Notes: generated from the sequence alone by a model not told the origin. A DNA stretch of 64,000 nt from Dolomitihabitans soli (GCF_022213955.1 NZ_JAKNTW010000028.1:62001-126000); one strand, 5' to 3'. Numbered from the stretch's first letter, positions 1 to 9,783 are shown. Made by a program: numbers and translations.

Positions 1-990
1 CTTGGAGCCGGGGGTGGGGTTCAGGGGGATCAGGTTGACGTGCACCAGCTTGTTCTTGATCAGCTTGCCGAGCAGGTCGGCCCGCCACTCCTGGTCGTTG
101 ATGTCCTTGATCAGGGCGTACTCGATGGAGACGCGGCGCTTGGTCCGCGCCGCGTAGGACCAGGCCGCGTCGAGGACCTCGGCGACCTTCCAGCGGGTGT
201 TGATCGGCACGAGCGTGTCGCGCAGCTCGTCGTCGGGGGCGTGCAGCGACACCGCGAGGGTGACGGGGAGTCCTTCGTCGGCGAGCTTGCCGATGGCCGG
301 GACCAGGCCGACGGTGGAGACCGTGACACCGCGGGCGGAGATGCCCAGGCCCTGCGGCGACGGGTCGACCATCCGGCGCACCGCTCCGATCACGGCCTTG
401 TAGTTGGCCAGCGGCTCGCCCATGCCCATGAAGACCACGTTGTTGACCCGGCCGGGACCGCCGGGGACCTCACCCGCCGCCAGCGCCCTGGCCCCGGCGA
501 CGACCTGCTCGATGATCTCGGCGGTCGACATGTTGCGGGTCAGCCCGGCCTGGCCGGTGGCGCAGAACGGGCAGTTCATACCGCAGCCGGCCTGGGAGGA
601 GACGCACATCGTGGCACGGTCGGGATAACGCATCAGCACCGACTCCACGAGCGCGCCGTCGAAGAGCTTCCACAACGTCTTGCGGGTCGTGCCGCCGTCG
701 CAGGTGATCTCCTTGACGGAGGTCAGGAGTGGCGGCAGCAGGGCCGTGACGAGCTGCTCCCTGGTGGCCGCCGGCAGGTCGGTCATGGCCGCCGCGTCGG
801 GGTTGAGACGCTCGAAATAGTGCCGGGAGAGCTGGTCGGCCCGGAACGGCTTCTCGCCCAGTTCGGCCACCGCCGTACGCCGCTCGTCCATGGACAGGTC
901 CGCCAGGTGACGGGCGGGCTTCGCGCGGCGCGGCGCGGCGAAGGTCAGCTCGCCGGCGGCGCGGGGACGCACGCTGCTTTCGGGGGCCAT
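1..990 (-). CDS. rlmN: 23S rRNA (adenine2503-C2)-methyltransferase RlmN, 3' end cut by window
   Basis: Radical-SAM enzyme that methylates C2 of A2503 in 23S rRNA (and A37 of some tRNAs) in the cytoplasm. The frame is open from an ATG at 990 to the window edge (330 codons), so the C-terminal part with the second catalytic cysteine is outside. The radical-SAM cluster motif CGMNCPFC lies at residues 136-143 (C136, C140, C143), followed by the GMGEPL motif typical of the family. The N-terminus is a short basic extension, then the RlmN N-terminal domain. It is divergent from the SUFU gene, with 72 bp between the starts. In actinomycetes rlmN commonly sits beside cdsA-frr-pyrH, as here. Confidence 0.95.
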   Translation of the reverse strand, partial: MAPESSVRPRAAGELTFAAPRRAKPARHLADLSMDERRTAVAELGEKPFRADQLSRHYFERLNPDAAAMTDLPAATREQLVTALLPPLLTSVKEITCDGGTTRKTLWKLFDGALVESVLMRYPDRATMCVSSQAGCGMNCPFCATGQAGLTRNMSTAEIIEQVVAGARALAAGEVPGGPGRVNNVVFMGMGEPLANYKAVIGAVRRMVDPSPQGLGISARGVTVSTVGLVPAIGKLADEGLPVTLAVSLHAPDDELRDTLVPINTRWKVAEVLDAAWSYAARTKRRVSIEYALIKDINDQEWRADLLGKLIKNKLVHVNLIPLNPTPGSK

Positions 991-1043
991 TCTCCTACAC
1001 GCTCTCTTTCGACACGATTTTGTCCCGGCAATCTCCGGACTCG

Positions 1044-1062
1044 TAATCTAAAGTCCAGATGT
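1044..1062 (+). promoter_or_regulatory. Possible -10 box and near-leaderless start of the SUFU gene
   Basis: TAATCT at 1044-1049 resembles a -10 element. Transcription would start about 7 nt before the ATG at 1063. No Shine-Dalgarno sequence is visible in front of that ATG. I infer a leaderless or near-leaderless mRNA, which is common in actinobacteria. No convincing -35 was found. Confidence 0.3.
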
Positions 1063-2142
1063 ATGGCGATATCCCGCCCGGCCGGCTTCTCGGACGACCA
1101 CGGCGACGGCCGGCGCTGGACCCCGGACGGTGCCGAGGTCGTGCTCACCGACGCCAGCCCCTACGGCAGCCGGACCCTGGTGGTCGAGCGCGATGAGATC
1201 TCCTCGGTAGCTTACCTGTGCGCTCCCACCGGAGAGGTACACGGAGCCGTCTGGCTGGCCAACCACCAGGCCGCGCCGCCCGCCGTCGACCTCGCCCGCG
1301 TCAACGCCGGACTGCCGCCGATCATGCCGCGATACAACACCCGCCACCCCGAGGGCCGCCCACCGCTCGGCGAGCTGAGCGTGCTCTGGTTCGAGGAGGG
1401 TGACGGCGTGGTGCTCTACGAGGACGGCGAACTGCTGGCCGTCATCCCCGGCTGGGCCGACCTGACGCGCAACATGCCCGGCTATGCCCGCGACGCGATC
1501 GGCGAGACGGTGTTCGCCTGGGCGATGGAGGAGGCGCTCGAAGGACTTGCCCCCCGGCTCGCCAAGGCCGCGTCGTACTGGGAGTGGCGGCGGGCCGACG
1601 GCGCGTGGACGTCGTTCCAGCAGTTCGTGATGGGCCACCTCGACAGCAGGGTCGGCACGGCGGGCCGGTACTGGGACGCGGGCGGCGGCCGGCTACCCGC
1701 CGTGGGCATCACCGAGCGCCCGCCCGAACGCGGCAGAGATCACACCATCCTGTCCACCGTGGGCATGAGCTGCCAGCGCATGCCCACCGTCGAGCAGTAC
1801 ATCGACCGCCCGGAGGCCTACGCGCGGATCGAGCTCGCCGTCGCCACCCGGGGTGACGCGAGGGAGGTCGCCCGCCTGTTCCTGTGGCTGGCACAGTATC
1901 CCTGGCACTCGGTCACCTGGCTGGGCCACGGCCACACCGCCAAGTGGTACCACGAACCCGAGACGTTCCCGCTGGGCTCCGGCTACCACGGAGTGATCAT
2001 GCTGGCCGATCCCCCCGGCCTGCCCGACCTCTCCGGTTTCGCCTTCGGCGGCGAGGCGGTGCGCTGGCTCTGGCTGGCCCCGGTGACCGAGGCCGAACTC
2101 CACGGCGAGATACGGCTCCCGCAGAACCGTCTCATCCGTTGA
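1063..2142 (+). CDS. Suppressor of fused (SUFU) domain protein
   Basis: Protein of 359 aa. The C-terminal ~180 residues look like a bacterial SUFU domain: a short motif with STVGMS, an ARIELAVAT strand, a GYHGVIML segment and a closing WLAPVTEAEL motif, which is the usual end of this family. The N-terminal half (residues ~10-170) is an unassigned WXG-poor globular region with several aromatic residues. Bacterial SUFU proteins often occur with toxin-immunity or contact-dependent systems, but no toxin partner is visible here, so its role is unknown. The ATG at 1063 is chosen because the frame upstream is antisense to rlmN. The stop codon lies inside a TTGAC motif that begins an IS605-like hairpin end. 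Confidence 0.75.
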   Translation: MAISRPAGFSDDHGDGRRWTPDGAEVVLTDASPYGSRTLVVERDEISSVAYLCAPTGEVHGAVWLANHQAAPPAVDLARVNAGLPPIMPRYNTRHPEGRPPLGELSVLWFEEGDGVVLYEDGELLAVIPGWADLTRNMPGYARDAIGETVFAWAMEEALEGLAPRLAKAASYWEWRRADGAWTSFQQFVMGHLDSRVGTAGRYWDAGGGRLPAVGITERPPERGRDHTILSTVGMSCQRMPTVEQYIDRPEAYARIELAVATRGDAREVARLFLWLAQYPWHSVTWLGHGHTAKWYHEPETFPLGSGYHGVIMLADPPGLPDLSGFAFGGEAVRWLWLAPVTEAELHGEIRLPQNRLIR

Positions 2143-2148
2143 CAGGCT

Positions 2149-2169
2149 CCCCACGGCTGAAGCCCGGGG
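2149..2169. terminator. Hairpin between convergent SUFU and cdsA genes, resembling an IS605 right end
   Basis: CCCC-AC-GGCT, loop GA, AGCC-C-GGGG forms an imperfect stem exactly between the convergent stops at 2142 and 2179, so it probably ends transcription from both sides. Its frame (TTGAC, two bases, GCTCCCC, stem, GAA, stem, CCCGGGG) matches the hairpin at 9731-9760 beside the TnpB relic. I infer that it is a solo transposon end recruited as a terminator. Confidence 0.55.
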
Positions 2170-2178
2170 TCTCCACGC

Positions 2179-3018
2179 TCAAGGAGCTTCGATGAATATC
2201 GCGAGCAGCACCCAGACGGGGACCAGGGCCGCCACCAGGGAGTCGAGCCGGTCCATCAGCCCGCCGTGGCCGGGCAGCAGGGTGCCGAGATCCTTGACGC
2301 CGAGATCCCGCTTGATCACCGACTCGACGAGGTCGCCCAGCGTGGCGAAGACCACGACGACGGCGCCGACCACCGCCCCCTGCCAGATCGCACCGTCCAG
2401 CAGCCAGGACACCAGCCAGGCGCCCACCAGCATGCAGGCCAACGCGGAACCCGCGAAGCCCTCCCAGGTCTTCTTCGGGCTGATCTCCGGCGCCATCCGG
2501 TGCCGGCCGAAGAGCACCCCCGCGGCGTACCCGCCGATGTCGCTGGCCACCGTCACCGCGACGAAGACCACCACCCGGTGCGGGCCGTCCTCGGGGGCGA
2601 GCAGCAGACCGATGAACCCCGCCAGCAGCGGCGGGTAGACCACGGCCAGCACGCCCGCCGACGCGTCCCTGACGAAGCCCTCGGTGCCCTGGAACATCCG
2701 CCAGGCCAGCAGCACGAACACGGTGGCGACGAACGCGCCGACCAGCGAGGGGGCCCCGCCCCAGTAGGCGCCGCAGAGCATGGCGACCAGGCCGCCGAGC
2801 ACCGGGAGCCGCGGCACCCGGATGTCGCGGGCCGCGAACGCCTTCAACAGCTCGGTGACCCCGAGGCCGACGGCCACCGCGACCACGACGAGAAACAGCA
2901 CCTTGAAGGTGTAGAGAGAGCCGATGACGAGGGCGCCGAGGCCGAGGCCGACCGCGATGGCGGCCGGGAGATTACGTCCGCTCCGGCTCTTGTCAGCGTC
3001 AGGGATGGCGCCAGCCAA
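2179..3018 (-). CDS. cdsA: Phosphatidate cytidylyltransferase
   Basis: Integral membrane enzyme that makes CDP-diacylglycerol from phosphatidic acid and CTP, the branch point of phospholipid synthesis. About eight hydrophobic segments are visible. The C-terminal family signature is complete, with KRDLGVKDLG followed by LLPGHGGLMDR. The frame stays open to a TTG at 3072, but that stretch forms a long hairpin (3041-3079) after frr. I therefore prefer the TTG at 3018, which is preceded by the purine-rich AGAAGAAGTGAG and gives 279 aa. A GTG at 3063 is the other alternative. It is last in the rpsB-tsf-pyrH-frr-cdsA run and converges on the SUFU gene. Confidence 0.93.
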   Translation of the reverse strand: MAGAIPDADKSRSGRNLPAAIAVGLGLGALVIGSLYTFKVLFLVVVAVAVGLGVTELLKAFAARDIRVPRLPVLGGLVAMLCGAYWGGAPSLVGAFVATVFVLLAWRMFQGTEGFVRDASAGVLAVVYPPLLAGFIGLLLAPEDGPHRVVVFVAVTVASDIGGYAAGVLFGRHRMAPEISPKKTWEGFAGSALACMLVGAWLVSWLLDGAIWQGAVVGAVVVVFATLGDLVESVIKRDLGVKDLGTLLPGHGGLMDRLDSLVAALVPVWVLLAIFIEAP

Positions 3019-3040
3019 GGTCTCACTTCTTCTCTTACGC

Positions 3041-3079
3041 GTGATCCCTGCGCCACGCGTCACGCGGCGCAAGGATCAC
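3041..3079 (-). terminator. Hairpin between frr and cdsA
   Basis: The arms GTGATCC/GGATCAC and TGCGCC/GGCGCA pair across this 39-bp stretch with a few mismatches. It begins 13 nt after the frr stop codon. Its position suggests an attenuator or processing site between frr and cdsA, and it argues against cdsA starting at 3072 or 3063. Confidence 0.55.
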
Positions 3080-3091
3080 GATGATGCCGGC

Positions 3092-3649
3092 TCAGATGTC
3101 GAGCAGTTCGGTTTCCTTCTGCTTGAGCAGCTCGTCGATCTTGGCGACATGCTTCTGAGTGAGGTCGTCGAGCTCCTTCTCGGCACGGCGGACCTCGTCC
3201 TCGCCCGCCTCGCTGTCCTTGACGAGCTTGTCGAGGACCTCCTTGGCATGACGGCGGATGTTGCGGACCGACACCCGGCTGCTCTCGGCCTTGGACCTGG
3301 CGACCTTGATGTAGTCTCTGCGGCGCTCCTCCGACAGCTCGGGGAAGACCACGCGGATGACCGAGCCGTCGTTCCCGGGGTTGACACCCAGATCGCTGTC
3401 GCGGATGGCCTTCTCGATCGCCGACATCGAGCCCTTGTCGTAGGGCTGGATGATGATCATGCGGGCCTCTGGCAGGTGGAACGAGGCCAGTTGCTGAATC
3501 GGGGTCGGCGACCCGTAGTAGTCAGCGGTGATCTTGTTGAACATCGACGGCGTGACACGGCCCGTGCGGATGCCGGCGAAGTCGTCCTTGGCTACCGCCA
3601 CGGCCTTGTCCATCTTGTCCTCGGCTTCGAGGAGAGTTTCGTCGATCAC
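3092..3649 (-). CDS. frr: Ribosome recycling factor
   Basis: Protein of 185 aa, the standard length. With EF-G it splits post-termination 70S ribosomes. The sequence shows the typical N-terminus ([13 protein letters not shown]), the [14 protein letters not shown] helix with the conserved Arg region, and the C-terminal three-helix part ending in KETELLDI. It starts with GTG at 3649 and lies 19 bp after pyrH in the same direction, which is the near-universal bacterial pairing. Confidence 0.97.
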   Translation of the reverse strand: MIDETLLEAEDKMDKAVAVAKDDFAGIRTGRVTPSMFNKITADYYGSPTPIQQLASFHLPEARMIIIQPYDKGSMSAIEKAIRDSDLGVNPGNDGSVIRVVFPELSEERRRDYIKVARSKAESSRVSVRNIRRHAKEVLDKLVKDSEAGEDEVRRAEKELDDLTQKHVAKIDELLKQKETELLDI

Positions 3650-3668
3650 AGCGGCTCCCTTGTTCGAC

Positions 3669-5314
<1,646 letters not shown>

Positions 5315-5343
5315 TGTCTTTCCCTCGTGGGAGTCGTCGTGGA

Positions 5344-5375
5344 CCGGGTGGGCGGGCATGTGCCCGCCCACCCGG
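5344..5375 (-). terminator. 15-bp perfect inverted repeat in the tsf leader
   Basis: CCGGGTGGGCGGGCA and its exact complement are separated by only 2 nt. The hairpin ends 29 nt before the tsf start codon, just upstream of its ribosome binding site. It would be a very stable RNA hairpin, without a U tract. It is probably an attenuator or RNA-processing barrier between rpsB and tsf. Confidence 0.6.
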
Positions 5376-5417
5376 GAAGAACCTTGGGGGCTACGGCCAG
5401 GCCGCAGGAGCCCCGGT

Positions 5418-5439
5418 GTGTACGGCCGGAGCCGTACAC
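5418..5439 (-). terminator. Hairpin directly after rpsB
   Basis: A 9-bp perfect stem GTGTACGGC/GCCGTACAC with loop CGGA starts 8 nt after the rpsB stop codon. It fits a partial intrinsic-type terminator that lowers tsf expression relative to rpsB. That role is an inference, and no U run follows. Confidence 0.6.
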
Positions 5440-5446
5440 GCTGACC

Positions 5447-6472
5447 TCAGGCCTGCTCGGAGCCCTTGGCGGTGGCCTCGTCTGCGTCGGCCTCCGTGCT
5501 CTCGGCGACTTCGGCGGTCTCGACGACCTCGGCCGGGGTCTCCTCAGCCGGAGTCTCCTCGGCGGGGGCCTCCTCGGCGGCGGCCTCTTCAGTGGCGGCC
5601 TCCTCGACGGGGGCCTCCTCCGCGGGGGCCTCCGTCACGGTGGCCTCCTCGGCGGCGGGAGCAGCGGCGGCCTCGGCGGCCGGGGTGTCGGCCTCCGAAC
5701 GCTCAAGCAGCTCGCGCTCCCACTCGGCCAGCGGCTCCGCCTGGGCGCCCGCGGGCTTCTCGTCACCGCGACCGGCGCCGGCGCGCGACATGAGACCGTC
5801 GGCGACCGCGTCGGCGATCACGCGGGTGAGCAGGCTGACGGCGCGGATGGCGTCGTCGTTGCCCGGGATCGGGTAGTCGACCTCATCCGGGTCGCAGTTG
5901 GTGTCGAGGATCGCGACGACCGGGATACCGAGCTTGCGCGCCTCGTTGATCCCGATGTGCTCCTTCTTGGTGTCGACGACCCACACCGCGCTCGGCACCC
6001 TGGCCATGTCACGGATACCGCCGAGGGTGCGCTCGAGCTTCTCCTTCTCGCGGCGGCGCATCAGGAGCTCCTTCTTGGTGAGCCCGGAGCCTGCCACGTT
6101 GTCGAAGTCGAGCTCCTCGAGCTCCTTCAGACGCTGAAGCCTCTTGTGCACGGTGGAGAAGTTGGTGAGCATGCCGCCCAGCCAGCGCTGGTTGACATAC
6201 GGCATCCCGACCCGCGTGGACTGCTCGGCGATGGCCTCCTGGGCCTGCTTCTTGGTGCCGATGAAGAGGATCGTGCCGCCGTGGGCGACCGTCTCCTTCA
6301 CGAAGTCGTAGGCGCGGTCGATGAACGACAGCGACTTCTGCAGGTCGATGATGTAGATGCCGTTGCGCTCGGTGAAGATGAAGCGCTTCATCTTCGGGTT
6401 CCAGCGCCTGGTCTGGTGACCGAAGTGAACGCCGCTTTCGAGCAGCTGTCGCATGGTGACGACGGGAGCCAT
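5447..6472 (-). CDS. rpsB: 30S ribosomal protein uS2
   Basis: Protein of 341 aa, longer than the usual ~240-300. Residues 1-~255 are the S2 fold ([22 protein letters not shown], then [13 protein letters not shown] and [15 protein letters not shown]). Residues ~256-341 are an acidic, low-complexity Ala/Glu/Pro tail with repeated EEAPAEE/EETPAEE units. Such tails occur in actinobacterial S2 and their role is unclear. A good ribosome binding site (CAGGAGG) precedes the ATG. The gene has a ~180-nt structured leader and begins the rpsB-tsf-pyrH-frr-cdsA run. Confidence 0.97.
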   Translation of the reverse strand: MAPVVTMRQLLESGVHFGHQTRRWNPKMKRFIFTERNGIYIIDLQKSLSFIDRAYDFVKETVAHGGTILFIGTKKQAQEAIAEQSTRVGMPYVNQRWLGGMLTNFSTVHKRLQRLKELEELDFDNVAGSGLTKKELLMRRREKEKLERTLGGIRDMARVPSAVWVVDTKKEHIGINEARKLGIPVVAILDTNCDPDEVDYPIPGNDDAIRAVSLLTRVIADAVADGLMSRAGAGRGDEKPAGAQAEPLAEWERELLERSEADTPAAEAAAAPAAEEATVTEAPAEEAPVEEAATEEAAAEEAPAEETPAEETPAEVVETAEVAESTEADADEATAKGSEQA

Positions 6473-6488
6473 GGTGCCTCCTGGTCAG

Positions 6489-6650
6489 CGCGCCCATCAC
6501 TGGGCGCGATTCTCGGTTGCGCGGAAGCCGTACGGCTTCCGCCCTGGCGCCCTGGGCCGCTCCGACCGGACTCTCGCCCGTACCGAGGGAGCGGCACCCT
6601 GGCTGGGCGCGCGAAGTCGGCCTGTTGACACAGGCCATCAAAAAGTCTAC
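6489..6650 (-). promoter_or_regulatory. Structured rpsB 5' leader with likely -10 box
   Basis: Three perfect hairpins lie upstream of rpsB: CGCGCCCA/TGGGCGCG (6489-6508, 4-nt loop), a 22-bp palindrome GCGGAAGCCGT... (6521-6542), and GCCGCTCC/GGAGCGGC enclosing 24 nt (6556-6595). TAGACT on the minus strand (6645-6650) is a plausible -10 box. A leader of this type could bind S2 for autoregulation, as known for rpsB in enterobacteria. Here that is an inference. I see nothing else in the rest of the gap up to 6813. Confidence 0.5.
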
Positions 6651-6813
6651 CTGACCACGACAGGTCGCCCGCCCGAACCGCCACGACTATGCGCCGCCGA
6701 TGCTCTCCACCGAACCCGCGACTCGTCCAGGATCACCCGTCCGACCTGCCTGCGGCTCCACGCGAGGACAACGCGTCCCGGGCCCGACTTACTCCCTCAC
6801 TCCCGGCACGGCC

Positions 6814-7470
6814 TCACTCCCGAACGTCGGCCGACGTACCGTCCGGCCTTCGTTCGGCCTGACCGTGGACCTCTGTCGGACGGCCGGGGACTCGTCGTGC
6901 GGCGCGGGGGAAGAGGTTGATCTGCGCCTCGGCGATCCGCGCGCCGGCCGACGCGCTGCCGCGATCCCGCTGCGTCACCCGATAGGGCTCGATCAGTTCC
7001 ACGATCCGCTGGACGAGCCCCTTCATCTCCTCGGCGTCGATCAGCAGTGTGGCTCTGCCCCACATGGCGGCGTCCCGCCACTCGGCGGGCTCGCGATCAC
7101 GCTGGTCCAGGGCCCGGGACACCTCGTCGTCGGCGCTCGCGCGGATGGTCCGGATCAACAGGTCCTTCGCGGCTCGCACGTCGGGCTCGTCGTCTGGCTC
7201 GGTGTCGACCGACAGTCCCTGGTCACGGGCCTGCCACAACCGCTCCCTGCCGTCACCGCGCGGCGGCGCGTCCTCGACGAAGCCGTACTTGGCCAGCATG
7301 CGCAGGTGGTAGCTCGCCGCGCTCGGCGTCACACCCACGATCTCGGCCGCATCCGTCGCCGTCGAGGGTCCGTCCACCTGCAATCTCGTCAGGATGGCCA
7401 GCCGTGCGGGATGTGCGAGCGCCCGCATCGCCTTCGGATCGCTCATCGAATGCCGTCGATCCCGCGTCAT
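6814..7470 (-). CDS. ArsR-type winged-helix transcriptional regulator
   Basis: Protein of 218 aa. Residues ~10-95 form an ArsR-like winged helix: a LAHPARLAILTRL first helix, TATDAAEIVGVTPSAASYHLRML as helix-turn-helix, then a GFVEDAPPRGDGRERLW wing. The remainder is a helical effector/dimer region with a charged tail. No metal-binding Cys pairs are seen, so it is unlikely to be a classical metal sensor. It is divergent from an MFS exporter, with two 16-bp palindromes in the 69-bp gap, so autoregulation and control of the exporter are likely. The second in-frame ATG at 7446 is an alternative start. Confidence 0.85.
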   Translation of the reverse strand: MTRDRRHSMSDPKAMRALAHPARLAILTRLQVDGPSTATDAAEIVGVTPSAASYHLRMLAKYGFVEDAPPRGDGRERLWQARDQGLSVDTEPDDEPDVRAAKDLLIRTIRASADDEVSRALDQRDREPAEWRDAAMWGRATLLIDAEEMKGLVQRIVELIEPYRVTQRDRGSASAGARIAEAQINLFPRAARRVPGRPTEVHGQAERRPDGTSADVRE

Positions 7471-7507
7471 GAGGAAACCGTACCGGGATCGGGACGTGAA
7501 GCGTTGC

Positions 7508-7545
7508 CTTCACAGTTATGAAGGATTATCTTCACAATTGTGAAG
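7508..7545. promoter_or_regulatory. Paired palindromic operators of the ArsR-type regulator
   Basis: CTTCACAATTGTGAAG (7530-7545) is a perfect 16-bp palindrome. CTTCACAGTTATGAAG (7508-7523) is a degenerate copy on the same register. The centres are 22 bp apart, about two helical turns, which suits two dimers on one DNA face. The proximal site overlaps the GTG start of the MFS gene. The region is A/T rich compared with its surroundings. Confidence 0.75.
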
Positions 7546-8790
7546 CATATCCTTCAGAACTCGGCGGGGGTCAGACCGCTGAGGAGACAGCGCGACTATC
7601 GGCTGTTCTGGTCGGCCCGTACGATCTCCCTCGGCGGTTCGGAGGTCTCCCGGCTCGCCGTCCCCCTCACCGCGGTGACCCTGCTCGGCGCGTCCCCCTT
7701 TCAGATGGGACTGCTCGCGGCCGCCGCCTCGCTGCCCACCCTGCTGATCGGCCTCCAGGCGGGGGCCATCGCCGACCGCCTCACCCGCCGCCGACCGGTC
7801 ATGATCGCGTGCGAGCTCGTCTCGGCAGCCGCCGCCCTCACCGTCCCGCTCGCCTGGGTCACGGACCTGCTCACCATCCCGTGGCTGATCACCGTGGCCT
7901 TCGTCATCGGCAGCTGCGCGGTGATCTACAAGTCGGCCGACTTCCCCTACATCACCACCGTCGTACCCGAGGGACAACGGACCGAGGCGATGGCGGGCTT
8001 CCAGGCCTCCCACTCCATCGCCGTGGTGGGCGGACCCGGCCTCGCGGGGGTGCTCGTACAGGCCCTCACAGCCCCCTTCGCCGTGCTGGTCGAGGCGCTG
8101 TCGTTCCTGGTCTCGGCGTTACTGCTGCGCTCCATCCGCGCGACCGAGCACCACACGCCCGCCCCCTCTCGCGGCATCTGGCGCGACATCGGGCAAGGAG
8201 TACGCATCACCGTCTCCCGCCCGGCACTCCGGGCGATCTCCGGCGCGGGCGTCACCCACAACTTCTTCGCCGGCACCTGCTTGGCGGTCTACCTGCTCTT
8301 CGCCCTGAACGAGCTGCGCCTCCCGCCGGCCGTACTCGGCGTCCTCACCGCCTGCTTCGGCATCGGCGGGCTGCTCGGCGCCGCTGTGGTCCCCCGCGCC
8401 GCCAGACGTTTCACCGAGGAGCGCGTGCTGCTCTACTCGGTACTGCTGCTCCCACTCGACTTCGTCACGATGGCGCTCGTGAGCGGGTCCCTGCTGACGA
8501 AGGCCGTTCTCATGTTCGCGTCCGCCCTCGCCACCGGGGCCACCATCGTGGCCTTCGCGACCTCCATGAACGCCATAACCCTCCGCGAGTCGCCCGCCGA
8601 TTCACTCGGCCGCGTCAGAGCCACCACCACCTTCGCCATCCAGGGAGTCCTCACCCTCGGCGGCCTGACCGGCGGTCTCCTCGGCGAACTTCTCGGACTG
8701 CGCCCCGTCCTGTGGATCTGCGCCGCCGGCGCCCTGCTCAGCATCCCCTGGATCTGGCTCTCCCCCCTTCGCCACCCCACCCCCGCCTGA
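7540..8790 (+). CDS. MFS exporter (DHA3/EntS-like)
   Basis: Protein of 416 aa with about twelve hydrophobic segments. The N-terminus LRRQRDYRLFWSARTIS is typical of drug/siderophore DHA3 exporters. The loop after TM2 (GAIADRLTRRRPVM) is the MFS motif A, and its repeat in the second half is RAARRFTEERVLL. It is likely an efflux pump for an unknown toxic compound under control of the divergent regulator. The only start upstream of the conserved part is the GTG at 7540, which lies inside the operator, so the mRNA may be leaderless. Confidence 0.85.
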   Translation: MKHILQNSAGVRPLRRQRDYRLFWSARTISLGGSEVSRLAVPLTAVTLLGASPFQMGLLAAAASLPTLLIGLQAGAIADRLTRRRPVMIACELVSAAAALTVPLAWVTDLLTIPWLITVAFVIGSCAVIYKSADFPYITTVVPEGQRTEAMAGFQASHSIAVVGGPGLAGVLVQALTAPFAVLVEALSFLVSALLLRSIRATEHHTPAPSRGIWRDIGQGVRITVSRPALRAISGAGVTHNFFAGTCLAVYLLFALNELRLPPAVLGVLTACFGIGGLLGAAVVPRAARRFTEERVLLYSVLLLPLDFVTMALVSGSLLTKAVLMFASALATGATIVAFATSMNAITLRESPADSLGRVRATTTFAIQGVLTLGGLTGGLLGELLGLRPVLWICAAGALLSIPWIWLSPLRHPTPA

Positions 8791-8976
8791 CCTCGCGCCC
8801 AGCCGACGAGTCATGCGCCGGCGCCATCCCCGCATTACGGCGAAGCCACCGTCTACCTCCGCTCAGCCACTCCCACCCCCAGCCAGTTGTCCACAGGCGT
8901 CCCGAACCAGAGTCACCTTCCAACAGAACGAGATTCATCCACCGCCGCTCCGCCTCGAACCCGACATGCTTCACCG

Positions 8977-9696
8977 ATGACCCACACGTCACGCCCCACC
9001 CGGTCCCTCGCAGGGCTCGTGCTGTGTGTCACCCTCGCAGCCGCCGCACCAGCCTGTACGGCGAGCGACTCGCCGCCCTTACGGGCGATTGTCACCGCAG
9101 CCCCTCCGGAGGCAGGCTTCCCACCCCGCCCATCCCTTGGACACGAATCACCTGATCCCCCCTCGGCAACTGCCGCCCACGTCGCCACTCAGCGGGATCG
9201 CCCCGCTCGATGGCGAGCCCGACCCCATCGCCGGCCCACCGGCCCGCGCTCGCAGAACGATGCCGACCAGGCGACCCGCTGGCGATGGCCGCTCACCGGA
9301 CGTCCCCAGGTCATCCGAGCCTTCGACCCACCCCCCGAGCCATGGCTGGCCGGCCATCGGGGAGTGGATCTGGCCGCGAAGGCCGACGACCAGGTGCACG
9401 CGGCGGGTCCCGGGACCATCACCTTCGCCGGCCCGGTAGCCGGGCGCGGCATCGTGACGATCTCCCACGCGGGCGACCTGCGCACCACCTACCTGCCAGT
9501 GACCCCATCAATCCGCCGCGGCCACCGAGTAGAAGCCGGCGACGTGCTCGGCACCCTCGAAAGGGGCCCCGCACACTGCCCCGTCGAATGCCTCCACTGG
9601 AGCCTCCGCCGAGGGCCCGTCTATCTCGACCCCCTCCTCCTGCTCGGCCAGACCCAGATCCGCCTTCTCCCCTGGTGGCCGCCACTCGCTCCCTGA
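8977..9696 (+). CDS. Secreted M23 (LytM-type) peptidase, atypical second metal motif
   Basis: Protein of 239 aa from the ATG at 8977. A signal segment (LAGLVLCVTLAAAAPAC) is followed by a Ser/Pro/Arg-rich linker, then the M23 fold in the last ~120 residues. The first zinc motif HRGVDLAA (HxxxD) is present. The second motif reads CLHWSLRRG, so the first His of HxH is Cys. I recall CLHW-type motifs in similar actinobacterial proteins beside rpsB, so this may be a subfamily trait and not damage. It is likely a peptidoglycan hydrolase or a regulator of one. The Cys at the end of the signal segment is not in a canonical lipobox. Confidence 0.82.
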   Translation: MTHTSRPTRSLAGLVLCVTLAAAAPACTASDSPPLRAIVTAAPPEAGFPPRPSLGHESPDPPSATAAHVATQRDRPARWRARPHRRPTGPRSQNDADQATRWRWPLTGRPQVIRAFDPPPEPWLAGHRGVDLAAKADDQVHAAGPGTITFAGPVAGRGIVTISHAGDLRTTYLPVTPSIRRGHRVEAGDVLGTLERGPAHCPVECLHWSLRRGPVYLDPLLLLGQTQIRLLPWWPPLAP

Positions 9697-9740
9697 CCCA
9701 CCGGCGACACCGCCCCTCAGCCACACCTTCTTGACGCGCT

Positions 9741-9760
9741 CCCCGGGATGAATCCCGGGG
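9741..9760 (-). repeat. Perfect hairpin at the right end of an IS605-type relic
   Basis: CCCCGGGAT-GA-ATCCCGGGG is a perfect 9-bp inverted repeat, bordered on the outside by TTGAC (9731-9735). It sits 24 bp past the decayed TnpB stop codon, where IS200/IS605-family elements carry the right-end hairpin that is bound by the transposase and that overlaps the TnpB guide-RNA scaffold. A related copy is at 2149-2169. Confidence 0.65.
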
Positions 9761-9783
9761 ACTCTCGCCCATGCCGCATGGGT

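Noticed and set aside
40-1062. Long plus-strand open frame running into the SUFU gene, which would give a 700-residue protein
   Set aside because: It is antisense to rlmN, whose radical-SAM motifs are clear, and its translation is Gly/Arg/Asp-rich without family features. The real gene starts at 1063.
5447-5700. Acidic Ala/Glu repeats in the rpsB 3' part taken as a separate gene or repeat element
   Set aside because: The frame is continuous with S2, and tails of this kind are known in actinobacterial S2 proteins.
6625-6651. TTGACA on the plus strand as a promoter -35 box
   Set aside because: No gene follows in that direction and no good -10 box is at the right distance. The minus-strand TAGACT fits the rpsB promoter better.
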